Shown here piece by piece: positions 18,360 through 26,508 of a stretch of 64,000 nucleotides of DNA; the first letter of the stretch is position 1, and each line of letters starts with the position of its first letter. The stretch is from the NCBI RefSeq assembly GCF_023273855.1, contig NZ_CP096884.1, positions 992,001 to 1,056,000 on the forward strand. The letters are read 5' to 3'. The position numbers were made by a program, and so were the translations under genes. The notes beneath the pieces were generated by a model. The model saw only the letters and a list, made by a program, of their open reading frames with translations. It searched no databases and had not been told where the DNA came from. Source of the DNA: Seonamhaeicola sp. ML3 (lineage in GTDB: Bacteria > Bacteroidota > Bacteroidia > Flavobacteriales > Flavobacteriaceae).

Positions 18360-19136
18360 TTACTTTTTATTCTTAACCAATAAATCCATTAACGTGATAG
18401 AAGCATCTTCCATGTCGTTAACGATACTATCGATTTTTGCAATAATATAATTGTAAAAAATCTGAAGAATAATAGCTACAATAAGACCGAATACCGTTGT
18501 TAAAAGTGCTACTTTAATACCACCTGCAACTAACGAAGGCTGCATGTCTCCTGCTGCTTCAATCTTATCAAATGCTTGAATCATACCAATTACCGTTCCC
18601 ATGAACCCTAACATTGGTGCCAATGCGATAAATAATGAAATCCAAGATACATTTTTCTCTAATTGCCCCATTTGAACACCACCGTAAGCTACAACAGCTT
18701 TTTCAGCAGCTTCGATGTCTTCGTCTGCTCTATCAAGTCCTTGATAGAAAATAGAAGCGATAGGCCCTTTAGTATTTCTACAAACTTCTTTTGCTGCCTC
18801 TACACCTCCAGAAGCTAGAGCATCCTCAACGCTTTGCGTTAATTTCTTTGTGTTTGTAGTAGAAAGATTTAAAAAGATAATTCTCTCTATGGCAATTGCT
18901 AAACCTAGAATTAAACATAACAATACAATCCCCATAAATCCAGGACCTCCTTCAATAAATCTTTTCTTTAATTCTTGATGAAAGCTTTCACTGTCAGCAT
19001 CAGCTGCAGCAGCTCCTTCTTCCTGAATTGTAGCAGCAACTGTTGTCGCTGTAGTTGTAGTTGCAATTGTACTTGCGTTAGCTGTTCCAAATACCATCAT
19101 TCCAGTTATGGCAAGGATAGAAAATAATCTTTTCAT
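18360..19136 (-). CDS. MotA/TolQ/ExbB proton-channel protein
   Basis: 258 residues. An N-terminal hydrophobic leader and a Thr/Ala-rich stretch precede the first helix (FMGIVLLCLILGLAIAIERI). The two later helices hold the family core GFMGTVIGMIQAFDKI and GIKVALLTTVFGLIVAI. It forms the pentameric stator around ExbD. It is the first gene of the operon, followed by the small membrane protein and two exbD genes. The leader with an Ala-x-Ala site (TANAS) suggests processing, seen in other Bacteroidota homologues. Confidence 0.9.
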   Translation of the reverse strand: MKRLFSILAITGMMVFGTANASTIATTTTATTVAATIQEEGAAAADADSESFHQELKKRFIEGGPGFMGIVLLCLILGLAIAIERIIFLNLSTTNTKKLTQSVEDALASGGVEAAKEVCRNTKGPIASIFYQGLDRADEDIEAAEKAVVAYGGVQMGQLEKNVSWISLFIALAPMLGFMGTVIGMIQAFDKIEAAGDMQPSLVAGGIKVALLTTVFGLIVAIILQIFYNYIIAKIDSIVNDMEDASITLMDLLVKNKK

Positions 19137-19210
19137 GTCTCGATCTTAATTTTATTAGTTAAAGTGTTAAAGATAAAAAAAATAAGTAACTAATCTCTTA
19201 AAAACAACAG

Positions 19211-19298
19211 CAGAGAGGAAGGGATTCGAACCCTCGATACCCTTTTGAGGTATACACACTTTCCAGGCGTGCGCCTTCGACCACTCGGCCACCTCTCT
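19211..19298 (-). tRNA. tRNA-Ser(GGA)
   Basis: 88 bases, class II with a long variable arm. The acceptor stem is AGAGAGG/CCTCTCT with discriminator G at 19211. The T arm contains GGTTCGAATCC. The anticodon loop CTGGAAA has anticodon GGA (complement of 19262-19264), reading UCC and UCU. CCA is not encoded. It lies between exbB and ansA, with 74 bases before exbB. Confidence 0.95.
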
Positions 19299-19379
19299 AT
19301 AGTTTATTTCAATCGTATTAATTACGGGGGATGAAATAACAAAAAATTCTTTAAATCTTAAAATTTTAAAGGGTTAATT

Positions 19380-20408
19380 TTAGGTCATTTCTCCTCTTAA
19401 AGGCTTTTCATAAGTTGTTTTAAAAATTTCACTCGATATATTACACCCCAATAGGTGCATTAACTTAGTAACGGCAGCTTCTGTAGTAATATCTTTGCCC
19501 GAAATTACTCCAATTTCCTTAAGGCTATTACTCGTTTCGTAATGCCCCATAATAACACTACCTTTAGAGCACTGCGTGATGTTCACAATGTGGACCCCAT
19601 TTGTTATCCTGTCTTCTAATAAATTGATAAACCAAGATTCTGTTGTACAATTTCCCGCTCCGTAAGTTTCTAAGATAACTGCTCTTAAATTTGGCGTATC
19701 AAAAACACTCTGAATAACACCTTTGGTTATACCCGGAAATAATTTAATAAGGGCAATATTGCTATTAAGGTTTTTATGAACCTTAAATGGTTTATTAACG
19801 TGTGGATTGAACAAATACTTTTTATTCACTTTTAAATGCACCCCAGACACAGCAAGTTCATTATAATTGGGAGAAGCAAACGCTTCAAAATGCTCCGCAT
19901 TCATCTTTGTTGTTCGGTTACCACGATAGAGTTTGTATTCGAAATACAAGCAAACCTCCTGAATTACAGGAATTCCATCTTTTTGTAAAGAAGCAACTTG
20001 AATTGAGGTAATGAGATTTTCCTTGGCATCGGTTCTTAAATCTCCTATTGGTAATTGCGAACCAGTAAAAACAACAGGTTTTGCTAAATTATCTAACATG
20101 AAGCTTAAAGCAGAAGCTGTATAACTCATCGTATCACTTCCATGAAGTACCACGAAACCATCAAACTTATCATAATTAGTCTCAATCAATTCGGCAATTT
20201 CCACCCAATATTCGGGGTTCATATTACTCGAATCAATTGGTTTGTTGGAAACCGTTTCAATATTACAGTCTAACAATTGTAACTCGGGAATTTTGTCCAA
20301 AAGCGTTTTAAAATCGAATGCCTTTAAAGCACCGGTTTTAAAATCCCTTATCATACCAATGGTTCCACCGGTATAGATAAGTAATATATTAGGTTTTGAT
20401 TCACTCAT
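19380..20408 (-). CDS. ansA: Type I (cytoplasmic) L-asparaginase
   Basis: Hydrolyses asparagine to aspartate and ammonia. 342 residues without signal peptide, so type I. The first catalytic Thr lies in IYTGGTIGM near residue 15; the second set is in VLHGSDTMSYTASAL, followed by GSQLPIGDLRTDAKENL. A C-terminal domain ends the chain normally. It begins 3 bases after the stop of tatD, so the two form an operon with tatD first. Confidence 0.93.
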   Translation of the reverse strand: MSESKPNILLIYTGGTIGMIRDFKTGALKAFDFKTLLDKIPELQLLDCNIETVSNKPIDSSNMNPEYWVEIAELIETNYDKFDGFVVLHGSDTMSYTASALSFMLDNLAKPVVFTGSQLPIGDLRTDAKENLITSIQVASLQKDGIPVIQEVCLYFEYKLYRGNRTTKMNAEHFEAFASPNYNELAVSGVHLKVNKKYLFNPHVNKPFKVHKNLNSNIALIKLFPGITKGVIQSVFDTPNLRAVILETYGAGNCTTESWFINLLEDRITNGVHIVNITQCSKGSVIMGHYETSNSLKEIGVISGKDITTEAAVTKLMHLLGCNISSEIFKTTYEKPLRGEMT

Positions 20409-20411
20409 AAA

Positions 20412-21179
20412 TTAAACCCCAAATACCTCTTTTGAGTTTTGCGTTGTAATGGCTGCAATTTCTTCAATTGGTAAGTTATAAATTTCGGAAAGCTTATCCA
20501 ACACCTTTAATATATATATACTCTCATTTCGTTTTCCTCTATAAGGCACAGGTGCTAAATAAGGCGAATCTGTTTCCAATACAATATGCTTTAAATCTAT
20601 TTCATTTAAAAACTTGTCAATCTTCCCATTTTTAAAAGTAGCCACACCACCAATACCCAATTTCATATTATAGGACAGAGCTTGATGCGCTTGTTCCAAA
20701 GTTCCTGTAAAGCAATGAAATATTCCAAACAGCCCATCATGTTTAACCTCTTCTAAAACTTCAAAAATCTCATCAAAGGCTTCCCTACAATGAATCACAA
20801 TTGGTAATTTATGTTTTTTAGCCAGTTCTATTTGATATTTAAATGCTTCCTGTTGAATACCAAGTGTTGTTTTATCCCAATACAGATCTATCCCAATTTC
20901 GCCTACGGCATAAAACTGCCTTTTGGACAACATCTCTTCTACGTGTAGTAACTCTTCTTTGAAATTCTCCTTGACATGTGTTGGGTGCAATCCCATCATT
21001 AAAAACACATTATCAGGAAAATCTTGTTCCAATTGCAACATAGATTCTGTATAAGTTGAATCGATAGCGGGAATAAAAAATCGTGATATATTCTGCTCGA
21101 TGGCACGTTGAATCATCTCATACCTATCTCCATCAAAAGCTTCGCTGTATAAATGTGTATGCGTATCAGTAATTGTCAT
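20412..21179 (-). CDS. tatD: TatD-family metal-dependent hydrolase
   Basis: 255 residues, TIM-barrel amidohydrolase fold. Metal ligands are visible in DTHTHLYSEAFD at the N terminus, Glu in AVGEIGIDLYWD, His in IVIHCREA, His in IFHCFTG and Asp in LETDSPYLAP. TatD proteins are exonucleases/DNases, and some act as D-aminoacyl-tRNA deacylases. It is the first gene of tatD-ansA. A TATTTTCG just before the start is close to the -7 consensus. Confidence 0.93.
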   Translation of the reverse strand: MTITDTHTHLYSEAFDGDRYEMIQRAIEQNISRFFIPAIDSTYTESMLQLEQDFPDNVFLMMGLHPTHVKENFKEELLHVEEMLSKRQFYAVGEIGIDLYWDKTTLGIQQEAFKYQIELAKKHKLPIVIHCREAFDEIFEVLEEVKHDGLFGIFHCFTGTLEQAHQALSYNMKLGIGGVATFKNGKIDKFLNEIDLKHIVLETDSPYLAPVPYRGKRNESIYILKVLDKLSEIYNLPIEEIAAITTQNSKEVFGV

Positions 21180-21215
21180 GCTGCGAAAATAAGGAAGAAG
21201 GTAGTATAATAAAAG

Positions 21216-21246
21216 GACCTGTCAGGTTTTTGAAACCTGTCAGGTC
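21216..21246 (+). repeat. ACCTGTCAGGT palindromic repeat
   Basis: GACCTGTCAGGTTT (21216-21229) and AAACCTGTCAGGTC (21233-21246) are inverted with one mismatch, and the 11-base ACCTGTCAGGT also repeats directly. It resembles short palindromes scattered between genes in Bacteroidota. It lies between the tatD start and the anti-sigma-like gene stop and may end that transcript. Confidence 0.55.
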
Positions 21247-21260
21247 TTGAATTGAATGTA

Positions 21261-22007
21261 TCAATCTAATTTCTTAATTAACCTCTGCGCCACTTCATAA
21301 TCATCAGCATCTTCTGGAATGGCTCTTAAAATCTCCAAACAGGCATCATATTCTTTTTGTTTCAATTTACTTAATGCCAAATACCAAGTGGCTTTGTGTT
21401 TGTATGCTGAATTACTCTTTCTTAATATTTCTAACAGTTCCTCTGCTTTATTATATTGATTAGTTTCAATAAGTGTAATAGCGATATAATACTGTATTTC
21501 AGAATTTGAAGTATCATCTTTGTAAATTTCATTAAACAATGCCAAAGCGTTTTCAAATTCTTTCGAATTAAAGGCATTTTCTGCATCTTTCAATTTTGAA
21601 TTTTGCTCTCCTCTCATCATTAAACTAATAGTATCATGGTCTGCAAAATCACTATAGGCTGGTGTTGAAAATTGTTGAAATGTAAAAATCCCAAATAACA
21701 AGACAATACTTGCTGCAATGGCATATTTGAATAATTTGAAAACTTTAGGTTTAGATTTACTTTCGGAAACAGCTTCATCTTTATTAAAGTGTTTTTCTGA
21801 AATATTTTTAAGATTAGCCTCGAAAGCTACTGAATCTTCTTCATTTTCAAACTTATTTCCTAAAAACGATGATAGTTCCTTATAGGTATTGAATGCTTGA
21901 TTAAATTCTGGTTCGGTTTCTAATCGTAACTCAAAAGCTGTTACTTCCTCTGGTGATATCTCACCAGTTAAGTAAGATTCAAATAGTATGTAATTTTTAT
22001 CCTCCAT
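21261..22007 (-). CDS. Membrane anti-sigma-like protein with periplasmic TPR repeats
   Basis: 248 residues. The N-terminal segment YLTGEISPEEVTAFELRLET matches the cytoplasmic start of many Bacteroidota anti-sigma factors. A single membrane helix lies at about residues 94-112. The outer part (about 130-245) holds TPR-like repeats (ALALFNEIYKDD, KAEELLEILRKSN, ACLEILRAIPEDA). It follows the sigma gene by 5 bases, as sigma/anti-sigma pairs do. Probable role: hold the sigma factor at the membrane until a periplasmic event releases it. It lacks a zinc-binding HxxxCxxC, so the binding mode is not of the ZAS type. Confidence 0.7.
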   Translation of the reverse strand: MEDKNYILFESYLTGEISPEEVTAFELRLETEPEFNQAFNTYKELSSFLGNKFENEEDSVAFEANLKNISEKHFNKDEAVSESKSKPKVFKLFKYAIAASIVLLFGIFTFQQFSTPAYSDFADHDTISLMMRGEQNSKLKDAENAFNSKEFENALALFNEIYKDDTSNSEIQYYIAITLIETNQYNKAEELLEILRKSNSAYKHKATWYLALSKLKQKEYDACLEILRAIPEDADDYEVAQRLIKKLD

Positions 22008-22012
22008 GACAA

Positions 22013-22594
22013 TTAACTTTTAAGTTGGTTAAATTCAGGCGACCCTTGAACCAGTTCCGTTAGTTTCCCAATGCATAAAGATTTCTTTTTTCGGGCATAA
22101 GCGTATGTTACCCCCAAGCTCTTAGCAACTTCTTCCATAGATTTAATTTTAAAAGTTGCCGTTAACAAATCTTTACAAGCCTTTCCCAGATTATTGAACA
22201 TTTCTGAAAACAATGCTCGCTTTTCACCAAAAACTGAGGTTTCAAAAGCTAGTTCTTGAGCCCCGTCATCTTTAGATAATACTTCCTCATTAATTGTTAC
22301 CTCTTTGTTAGAAGATTTTTTTAATTCATTCAGCCATTTTCGTTTACACAACAAAAAGAAGTAGGCATCAAACGGACAGGTTAATTGCAATTTCTTTTGG
22401 CTTGCTTGATTATAAATAGTTATTAAGGTGTCTTGAATAACATCTTGGGCTTCATCTGCGCTTCCACTATTCTGCTTAATATAATTCACCACTTTGGGCA
22501 CAAACTTGTCATAAATAGATTGGATAACAAACGAGTTATTCTGTAGTAATCCATCAATGTATTTCTGGTCTTCGTGAATTTTTTTTTCGCCCAT
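22013..22594 (-). CDS. ECF-like RNA polymerase sigma-70 factor
   Basis: 193 residues with sigma region 2 (residues about 20-95, core motif DEAQDVIQDTLITIY) and region 4 (about 135-185, helix-turn-helix SMEEVAKSLGVTYAYARKKKS). No regions 1 or 3, so it belongs to the extracytoplasmic-function group. It is paired with the TPR anti-sigma-like gene downstream. The gene is divergent, with 138 bases between, from the exported-protein genes starting at 22733, which are its likely targets. Confidence 0.88.
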   Translation of the reverse strand: MGEKKIHEDQKYIDGLLQNNSFVIQSIYDKFVPKVVNYIKQNSGSADEAQDVIQDTLITIYNQASQKKLQLTCPFDAYFFLLCKRKWLNELKKSSNKEVTINEEVLSKDDGAQELAFETSVFGEKRALFSEMFNNLGKACKDLLTATFKIKSMEEVAKSLGVTYAYARKKKSLCIGKLTELVQGSPEFNQLKS

Positions 22595-22639
22595 TAACCC
22601 TTGTATTTGCTACTAATGTAAAAAAAGTTTGAAAAAAAA

Positions 22640-22651
22640 GGGTAACAAATT
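22640..22651 (+). promoter_or_regulatory. GGGTAACAAATT motif upstream of the 22733 gene
   Basis: The 12-mer GGGTAACAAATT follows an A-tract here and recurs exactly at 23205-23216 before the lipoprotein gene. GTAAC-type boxes could serve as an ECF -35 element; no matching -10 is obvious. Candidate only. Confidence 0.3.
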
Positions 22652-22732
22652 TTATATGGTTTTGATATAAGGGTGTAACAGTCAAAAAATAAGACGAAAC
22701 AAAATTTACTAATCCATAAAAATTTAGAAATC

Positions 22733-23176
22733 ATGAGAAAATCAATTTTAATTATCGGAGCCGTAGTGTTATCAATATTAAATACAAACGCTACAAATGA
22801 AAACAAGACCCTTAACACTTCAAACGAAGTTGTAGAAATTACAAAAGATAACATTGCTCAAATTTTTGAGTGGAAAGTTGAAACTAACAAAAGTACCTAC
22901 TCAGGAACATCATTATCACTTGAGCAAGCAAAAAGAATGATGGCATTATCTAGTTCTGGTGAAATCGTAAAAGCAAAAGAAATTAAAAGTTATTTTGTTT
23001 TGAAATCTCAACTTAACAACGCTGAAAAAAGAAATTACTTCTGGGAAGTTGAGACAGCTACAGGTAACGCCAAAGGATATTCTTCAACCGAAGCCCATGC
23101 TAAAAAAATGATTGAATTAGTAGCCTCTGGTGATGCTATTGTGAACAAAATAATCATTAGTCAACCTCAACAATAA
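22733..23176 (+). CDS. Small exported protein with a duplicated domain
   Basis: 147 residues with a signal peptide (cleavage near NTNA-T, residue 21). The mature part is two copies of a roughly 40-residue unit: one begins WKVETNKSTYSGTSLSLEQA, the other WEVETATGNAKGYSSTEAHA. Both then share a K-[RK]-M-[MI] helix, a short S-G-[ED] turn and a strand of hydrophobic residues. No family recognised. It is the first gene divergent from the sigma factor and probably depends on it. Confidence 0.65.
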   Translation: MRKSILIIGAVVLSILNTNATNENKTLNTSNEVVEITKDNIAQIFEWKVETNKSTYSGTSLSLEQAKRMMALSSSGEIVKAKEIKSYFVLKSQLNNAEKRNYFWEVETATGNAKGYSSTEAHAKKMIELVASGDAIVNKIIISQPQQ

Positions 23177-23199
23177 TTAAAAAAAAGAAAAAAATCAAA

Positions 23200-23229
23200 A
23201 AACGGGGTAACAAATTCGTTGCCCCGTTT
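23200..23229 (+). other. Hairpin between the 22733 gene and the lipoprotein gene
   Basis: AAACGGGGTAAC (23200-23211) pairs with GTTGCCCCGTTT (23218-23229), with one G-U pair. No T-run follows on the plus strand, but long A-tracts precede it, so on the minus strand it would look like a terminator. It contains the second GGGTAACAAATT. Confidence 0.45.
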
Positions 23230-23263
23230 ATATAAACTCGAATAACAATTAAAAATTAATATT

Positions 23264-24307
23264 ATGAAAACTTATAACACTTTTAAAATCAACACAAAAA
23301 ACGTAATCGCTCAATTAAGAACCTTTACCTATTTATTTGGAACATTTTTTATTACGGCTTTATTACTTGCAAGCTGTTCAAACAACGATGACGGAGATGA
23401 TTTTCCAATTGAAGTTGCTACTCCTGAAGAATTCAAAGCTATTCAAGATGAAGTTCTTGAAGACTTAACACAATCATTTCAATTTAATGCCGAAGATGGT
23501 TGGGTAAACTTAACTTCAGAAAATGGCGTAAACATTGGTATCAACGCTGGATGTTTAACGCTTAACGGAAATGCTGTATCTGGTCAAATAGATTTGGACT
23601 TTGTAGAATTATTTGATAAAGGAAACATGTTATTAACTAACAAACCAACTATGGGAATGTTGCCTAACGGAGATAAAGCCATGTTGATTTCTGGTGGTGA
23701 GTTCTTTATTGAAGCCACTCAAAACGGCCAAGCTTTAGATACCAATTGTAGTATTCAAATGTCAATTCCTTCCGCTTTAACTGGAGGTACCGACAATGAT
23801 ATGACTTTATGGAATGGAATTATTGATGAAGACGGAAACTTAGCTTGGGAAGAAGCAAATCGTGAAGATGGTGCCGGAGGACCACAAGGCGAGGGTGGAC
23901 TATTTGTTGAAGGCAACCAATACTATACTTTTGTTCATGATTTTGGGTGGAGTAACGTAGATAGATTCTACAACGATCCAAGACCAAAAACAACCATTCT
24001 TGTTGATGCGCCAGATGGTTATGACAATACTAACTGCGCACTTTATTTATCATATGACGGTGAAGACACTGGGTTAGCAAATTTAGATACCTATAGTACC
24101 GAAACAGGATTATTCTCTGAACATTATGGGCAAATTCCAATAGGGTTAGAATGTCACGTCATCTTTGTAACCGAAGAAAACGGTAACTGGAAATACGCTA
24201 TAAAGGGAGTAACCATTGATGAAAACGAAACTATTGTGATTTCTGAAGATGACACCAATGTAGTTACAGAATCTCAATTGATGAATTTAATTAACGATTT
24301 ACCATAA
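23264..24307 (+). CDS. Exported lipoprotein of unknown function
   Basis: 347 residues. The lipobox LLLASC places the acylated Cys near residue 40, after an unusually long N region with no other ATG. It is followed by an acidic SNNDDGDD linker, as in Bacteroidota surface lipoproteins. The body contains TSENGVNIGINAGCLTLNG and FDKGNMLLTNKPTMG, a beta-rich pattern I have seen in other Bacteroidota lipoproteins without known function. Between the duplicated-domain gene and the PKD gene; same strand. A terminator follows at 24367. Confidence 0.7.
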   Translation: MKTYNTFKINTKNVIAQLRTFTYLFGTFFITALLLASCSNNDDGDDFPIEVATPEEFKAIQDEVLEDLTQSFQFNAEDGWVNLTSENGVNIGINAGCLTLNGNAVSGQIDLDFVELFDKGNMLLTNKPTMGMLPNGDKAMLISGGEFFIEATQNGQALDTNCSIQMSIPSALTGGTDNDMTLWNGIIDEDGNLAWEEANREDGAGGPQGEGGLFVEGNQYYTFVHDFGWSNVDRFYNDPRPKTTILVDAPDGYDNTNCALYLSYDGEDTGLANLDTYSTETGLFSEHYGQIPIGLECHVIFVTEENGNWKYAIKGVTIDENETIVISEDDTNVVTESQLMNLINDLP

Positions 24308-24366
24308 ACATAGCTTTTTTTTAAACCTACTTAATGGTTTGCCGTAAATGCTTAACCTATTTGTTT

Positions 24367-24396
24367 AAAGCCAGAAATGTAAGTTTCTGGCTTTTT
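24367..24396 (+). terminator. Terminator after the lipoprotein gene
   Basis: AAAGCCAGAAA (24367-24377), 6-base loop, TTTCTGGCTTT (24384-24394), then T. It splits the lipoprotein from the PKD gene transcriptionally. Confidence 0.75.
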
Positions 24397-24464
24397 CACT
24401 TCAATTGACCTTTACCACTTAATAATAAGTCTTTGTATATTTAAACACCTAAACATTATCTAAC

Positions 24465-26420
24465 ATGCCCAAGAGTTTAATTTTTTCAATGTTTCTTTTA
24501 CTGACTGTTTTCGGTTTTTCCCAACAAACTATTGAAAACGATACCATAAACAGAACGGCTACCATAAATCACAACACCCAAGGCAATGCTGTGGAGTTCA
24601 CTCCTGAAATCCCAACATTAAATCAAATTGCAGGAGCTCCAAAGGCATTTTACACCTATCATTGGGAGTTTGGTGACGGCAATTACAGTAAAGAAAAGAA
24701 CCCAAAGCACACTTATAAAAAGAAAGGCGAATACGAAGTAAAACTTTGGGCCACAAACAATTATGCCAACGGAAAACCACCAACAACAAGACCTAAAAAA
24801 GTAGCTATTAATAATGTTACCGAAGATTATGAAGATATAGCTTCTATGGATGACGATTTCACCTTAAAACGAAATAGAGAGCCTGTTCCTGACCAAGAAA
24901 TGGTTACCATTTTAAGTTACAAAAACACCAAAGACTATATCACCAACGGAAAGTTGTATTTGTTCTACAACGAACTTAAATATAAGAACGACAATTTCGA
25001 GTTAATTGAAACCAGAACACATCACAACGAAAAAGATATTTCTAATAGTGGTTTTGCCTACACCCATAATATTGATGACGACAGAACTTATATAGCATCT
25101 TTAAATGATGATTTAATTGAAAGTACCCTAACACTTCAAGATTCCACCGAAAAAATGAATTTACCTTTAACCATTCAGGAATCAAAAGGTATTTACAAAA
25201 ACTGGAGCTTACTGGAATTTGACAATATGCAACCTAATGAGGAACGCAATATATTTTTCAGTTTAAAAACTACTCCTGAGATGGTGAAAGACACCAGCGC
25301 TATCATTTCGGTTCGGGGTATTTATGTTCCTGATGCTAATTATGACAACCATAAAGTAAAAGATATGGAAATGGAGATTGTGACCTCTCACGACCCCAAT
25401 AAAATGTCTTCTAACGGAACGTTTATGAACTACAGATTTGTTCGGTTTAAAACCTTAAAATATAAAATCAAGTTTCAAAATAATGGTGAAGGTCCTGCCA
25501 GAACCATACGTTTGGAAACTGATATTCCTGAGATGTTAGATAAATCGACTTTAGAAGTCATGGACATGTATCCAAAATGTGATATTTGTCCCAAACGGGA
25601 AGTTTTATATAGTTGTCTCGACACTACTTTTACAGAGAATCAAGCCATATTCACTTTTAAAAATATTTACTTACCAGGGAGTGAACAGAAGAACGTTAAG
25701 GAATACGATTCTACAAAAGGTTTTGTAAAGTACAAGATAAAATTTGCCAAAGACTTTCATAAGAAGAAAACCAAAAGTAGAACAACCATTATTTTTGATA
25801 AAAACGAGCCTATTTTAACTAACTATTCTACTACAAGGTTTTTACCAGGCATCTCAGTCGGGATAAAAACGGGATATAACTCGTTTAGCGATTTAAATAA
25901 TTCCGAAAGTTATTTTATTGGGGCAACCTTGTCGCCTTATAAATCATATCGTTGGTATTGGCAGGTGGAACTGATGAACAATTTTCACAACTATGATTCG
26001 AGCACGAATGTCGTAGATGAAATTGTAGATGATGCTTCGGGCTTTAGGTTCCGGCAGCTAACTACCACCAATTCAAGTTTTGAAAATATAGATTGGGATA
26101 TCCCCATATTACTAAAATACAACGTGAATAATTTCATAGGTCTTGGAGTCGGTTTACAGAACACGATTTCAATAAGTGAAAACCAAAACCAAAACGTTTT
26201 AATAGAACAATTTGAAGGCGTTCAACCCGGTGCACCAGTTATTAATATTATTGAAGATAGTTCTAGCAATTCAGACTCGTTCACCAACCTCAGAACAGGA
26301 TTCCTAGTTGAAGCCACCGCTGGTTTTTCTAGAATTGGCCCAAGTGTTGGTGCACGTTATATCATGAACTTTGAAGATAATTTTAATTATTGGCAGTTCT
26401 TTGCTATCTGGAAATTCTAG
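24465..26420 (+). CDS. PKD-domain exported protein with a DUF7619-like module and C-terminal barrel-like region
   Basis: 651 residues with a signal peptide (FGFSQQT). A PKD domain lies at about residues 45-110 (YHWEFGDG, then HTYKKKGEYEVKLWATN). Around residues 310-460 is a DUF7619-like module (SHDPNKM, LKYKIKFQNNGEGPARTIRL, TIIFDKNEPILTN). The last 190 residues alternate strands and end in FAIWKF, as outer-membrane barrels do. The combination suggests an outer-membrane protein with exposed adhesive domains. It may be transcribed with the CHAT gene 88 bases on. Confidence 0.7.
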   Translation: MPKSLIFSMFLLLTVFGFSQQTIENDTINRTATINHNTQGNAVEFTPEIPTLNQIAGAPKAFYTYHWEFGDGNYSKEKNPKHTYKKKGEYEVKLWATNNYANGKPPTTRPKKVAINNVTEDYEDIASMDDDFTLKRNREPVPDQEMVTILSYKNTKDYITNGKLYLFYNELKYKNDNFELIETRTHHNEKDISNSGFAYTHNIDDDRTYIASLNDDLIESTLTLQDSTEKMNLPLTIQESKGIYKNWSLLEFDNMQPNEERNIFFSLKTTPEMVKDTSAIISVRGIYVPDANYDNHKVKDMEMEIVTSHDPNKMSSNGTFMNYRFVRFKTLKYKIKFQNNGEGPARTIRLETDIPEMLDKSTLEVMDMYPKCDICPKREVLYSCLDTTFTENQAIFTFKNIYLPGSEQKNVKEYDSTKGFVKYKIKFAKDFHKKKTKSRTTIIFDKNEPILTNYSTTRFLPGISVGIKTGYNSFSDLNNSESYFIGATLSPYKSYRWYWQVELMNNFHNYDSSTNVVDEIVDDASGFRFRQLTTTNSSFENIDWDIPILLKYNVNNFIGLGVGLQNTISISENQNQNVLIEQFEGVQPGAPVINIIEDSSSNSDSFTNLRTGFLVEATAGFSRIGPSVGARYIMNFEDNFNYWQFFAIWKF

Positions 26421-26508
26421 TGCCTAGTGGCTAAGCCACTTTTGGCAGTTCACTCAAACTAAATACCCTGCAAGGATTAGTAAACCTTGTATATCTGTAA
26501 AAACATTA

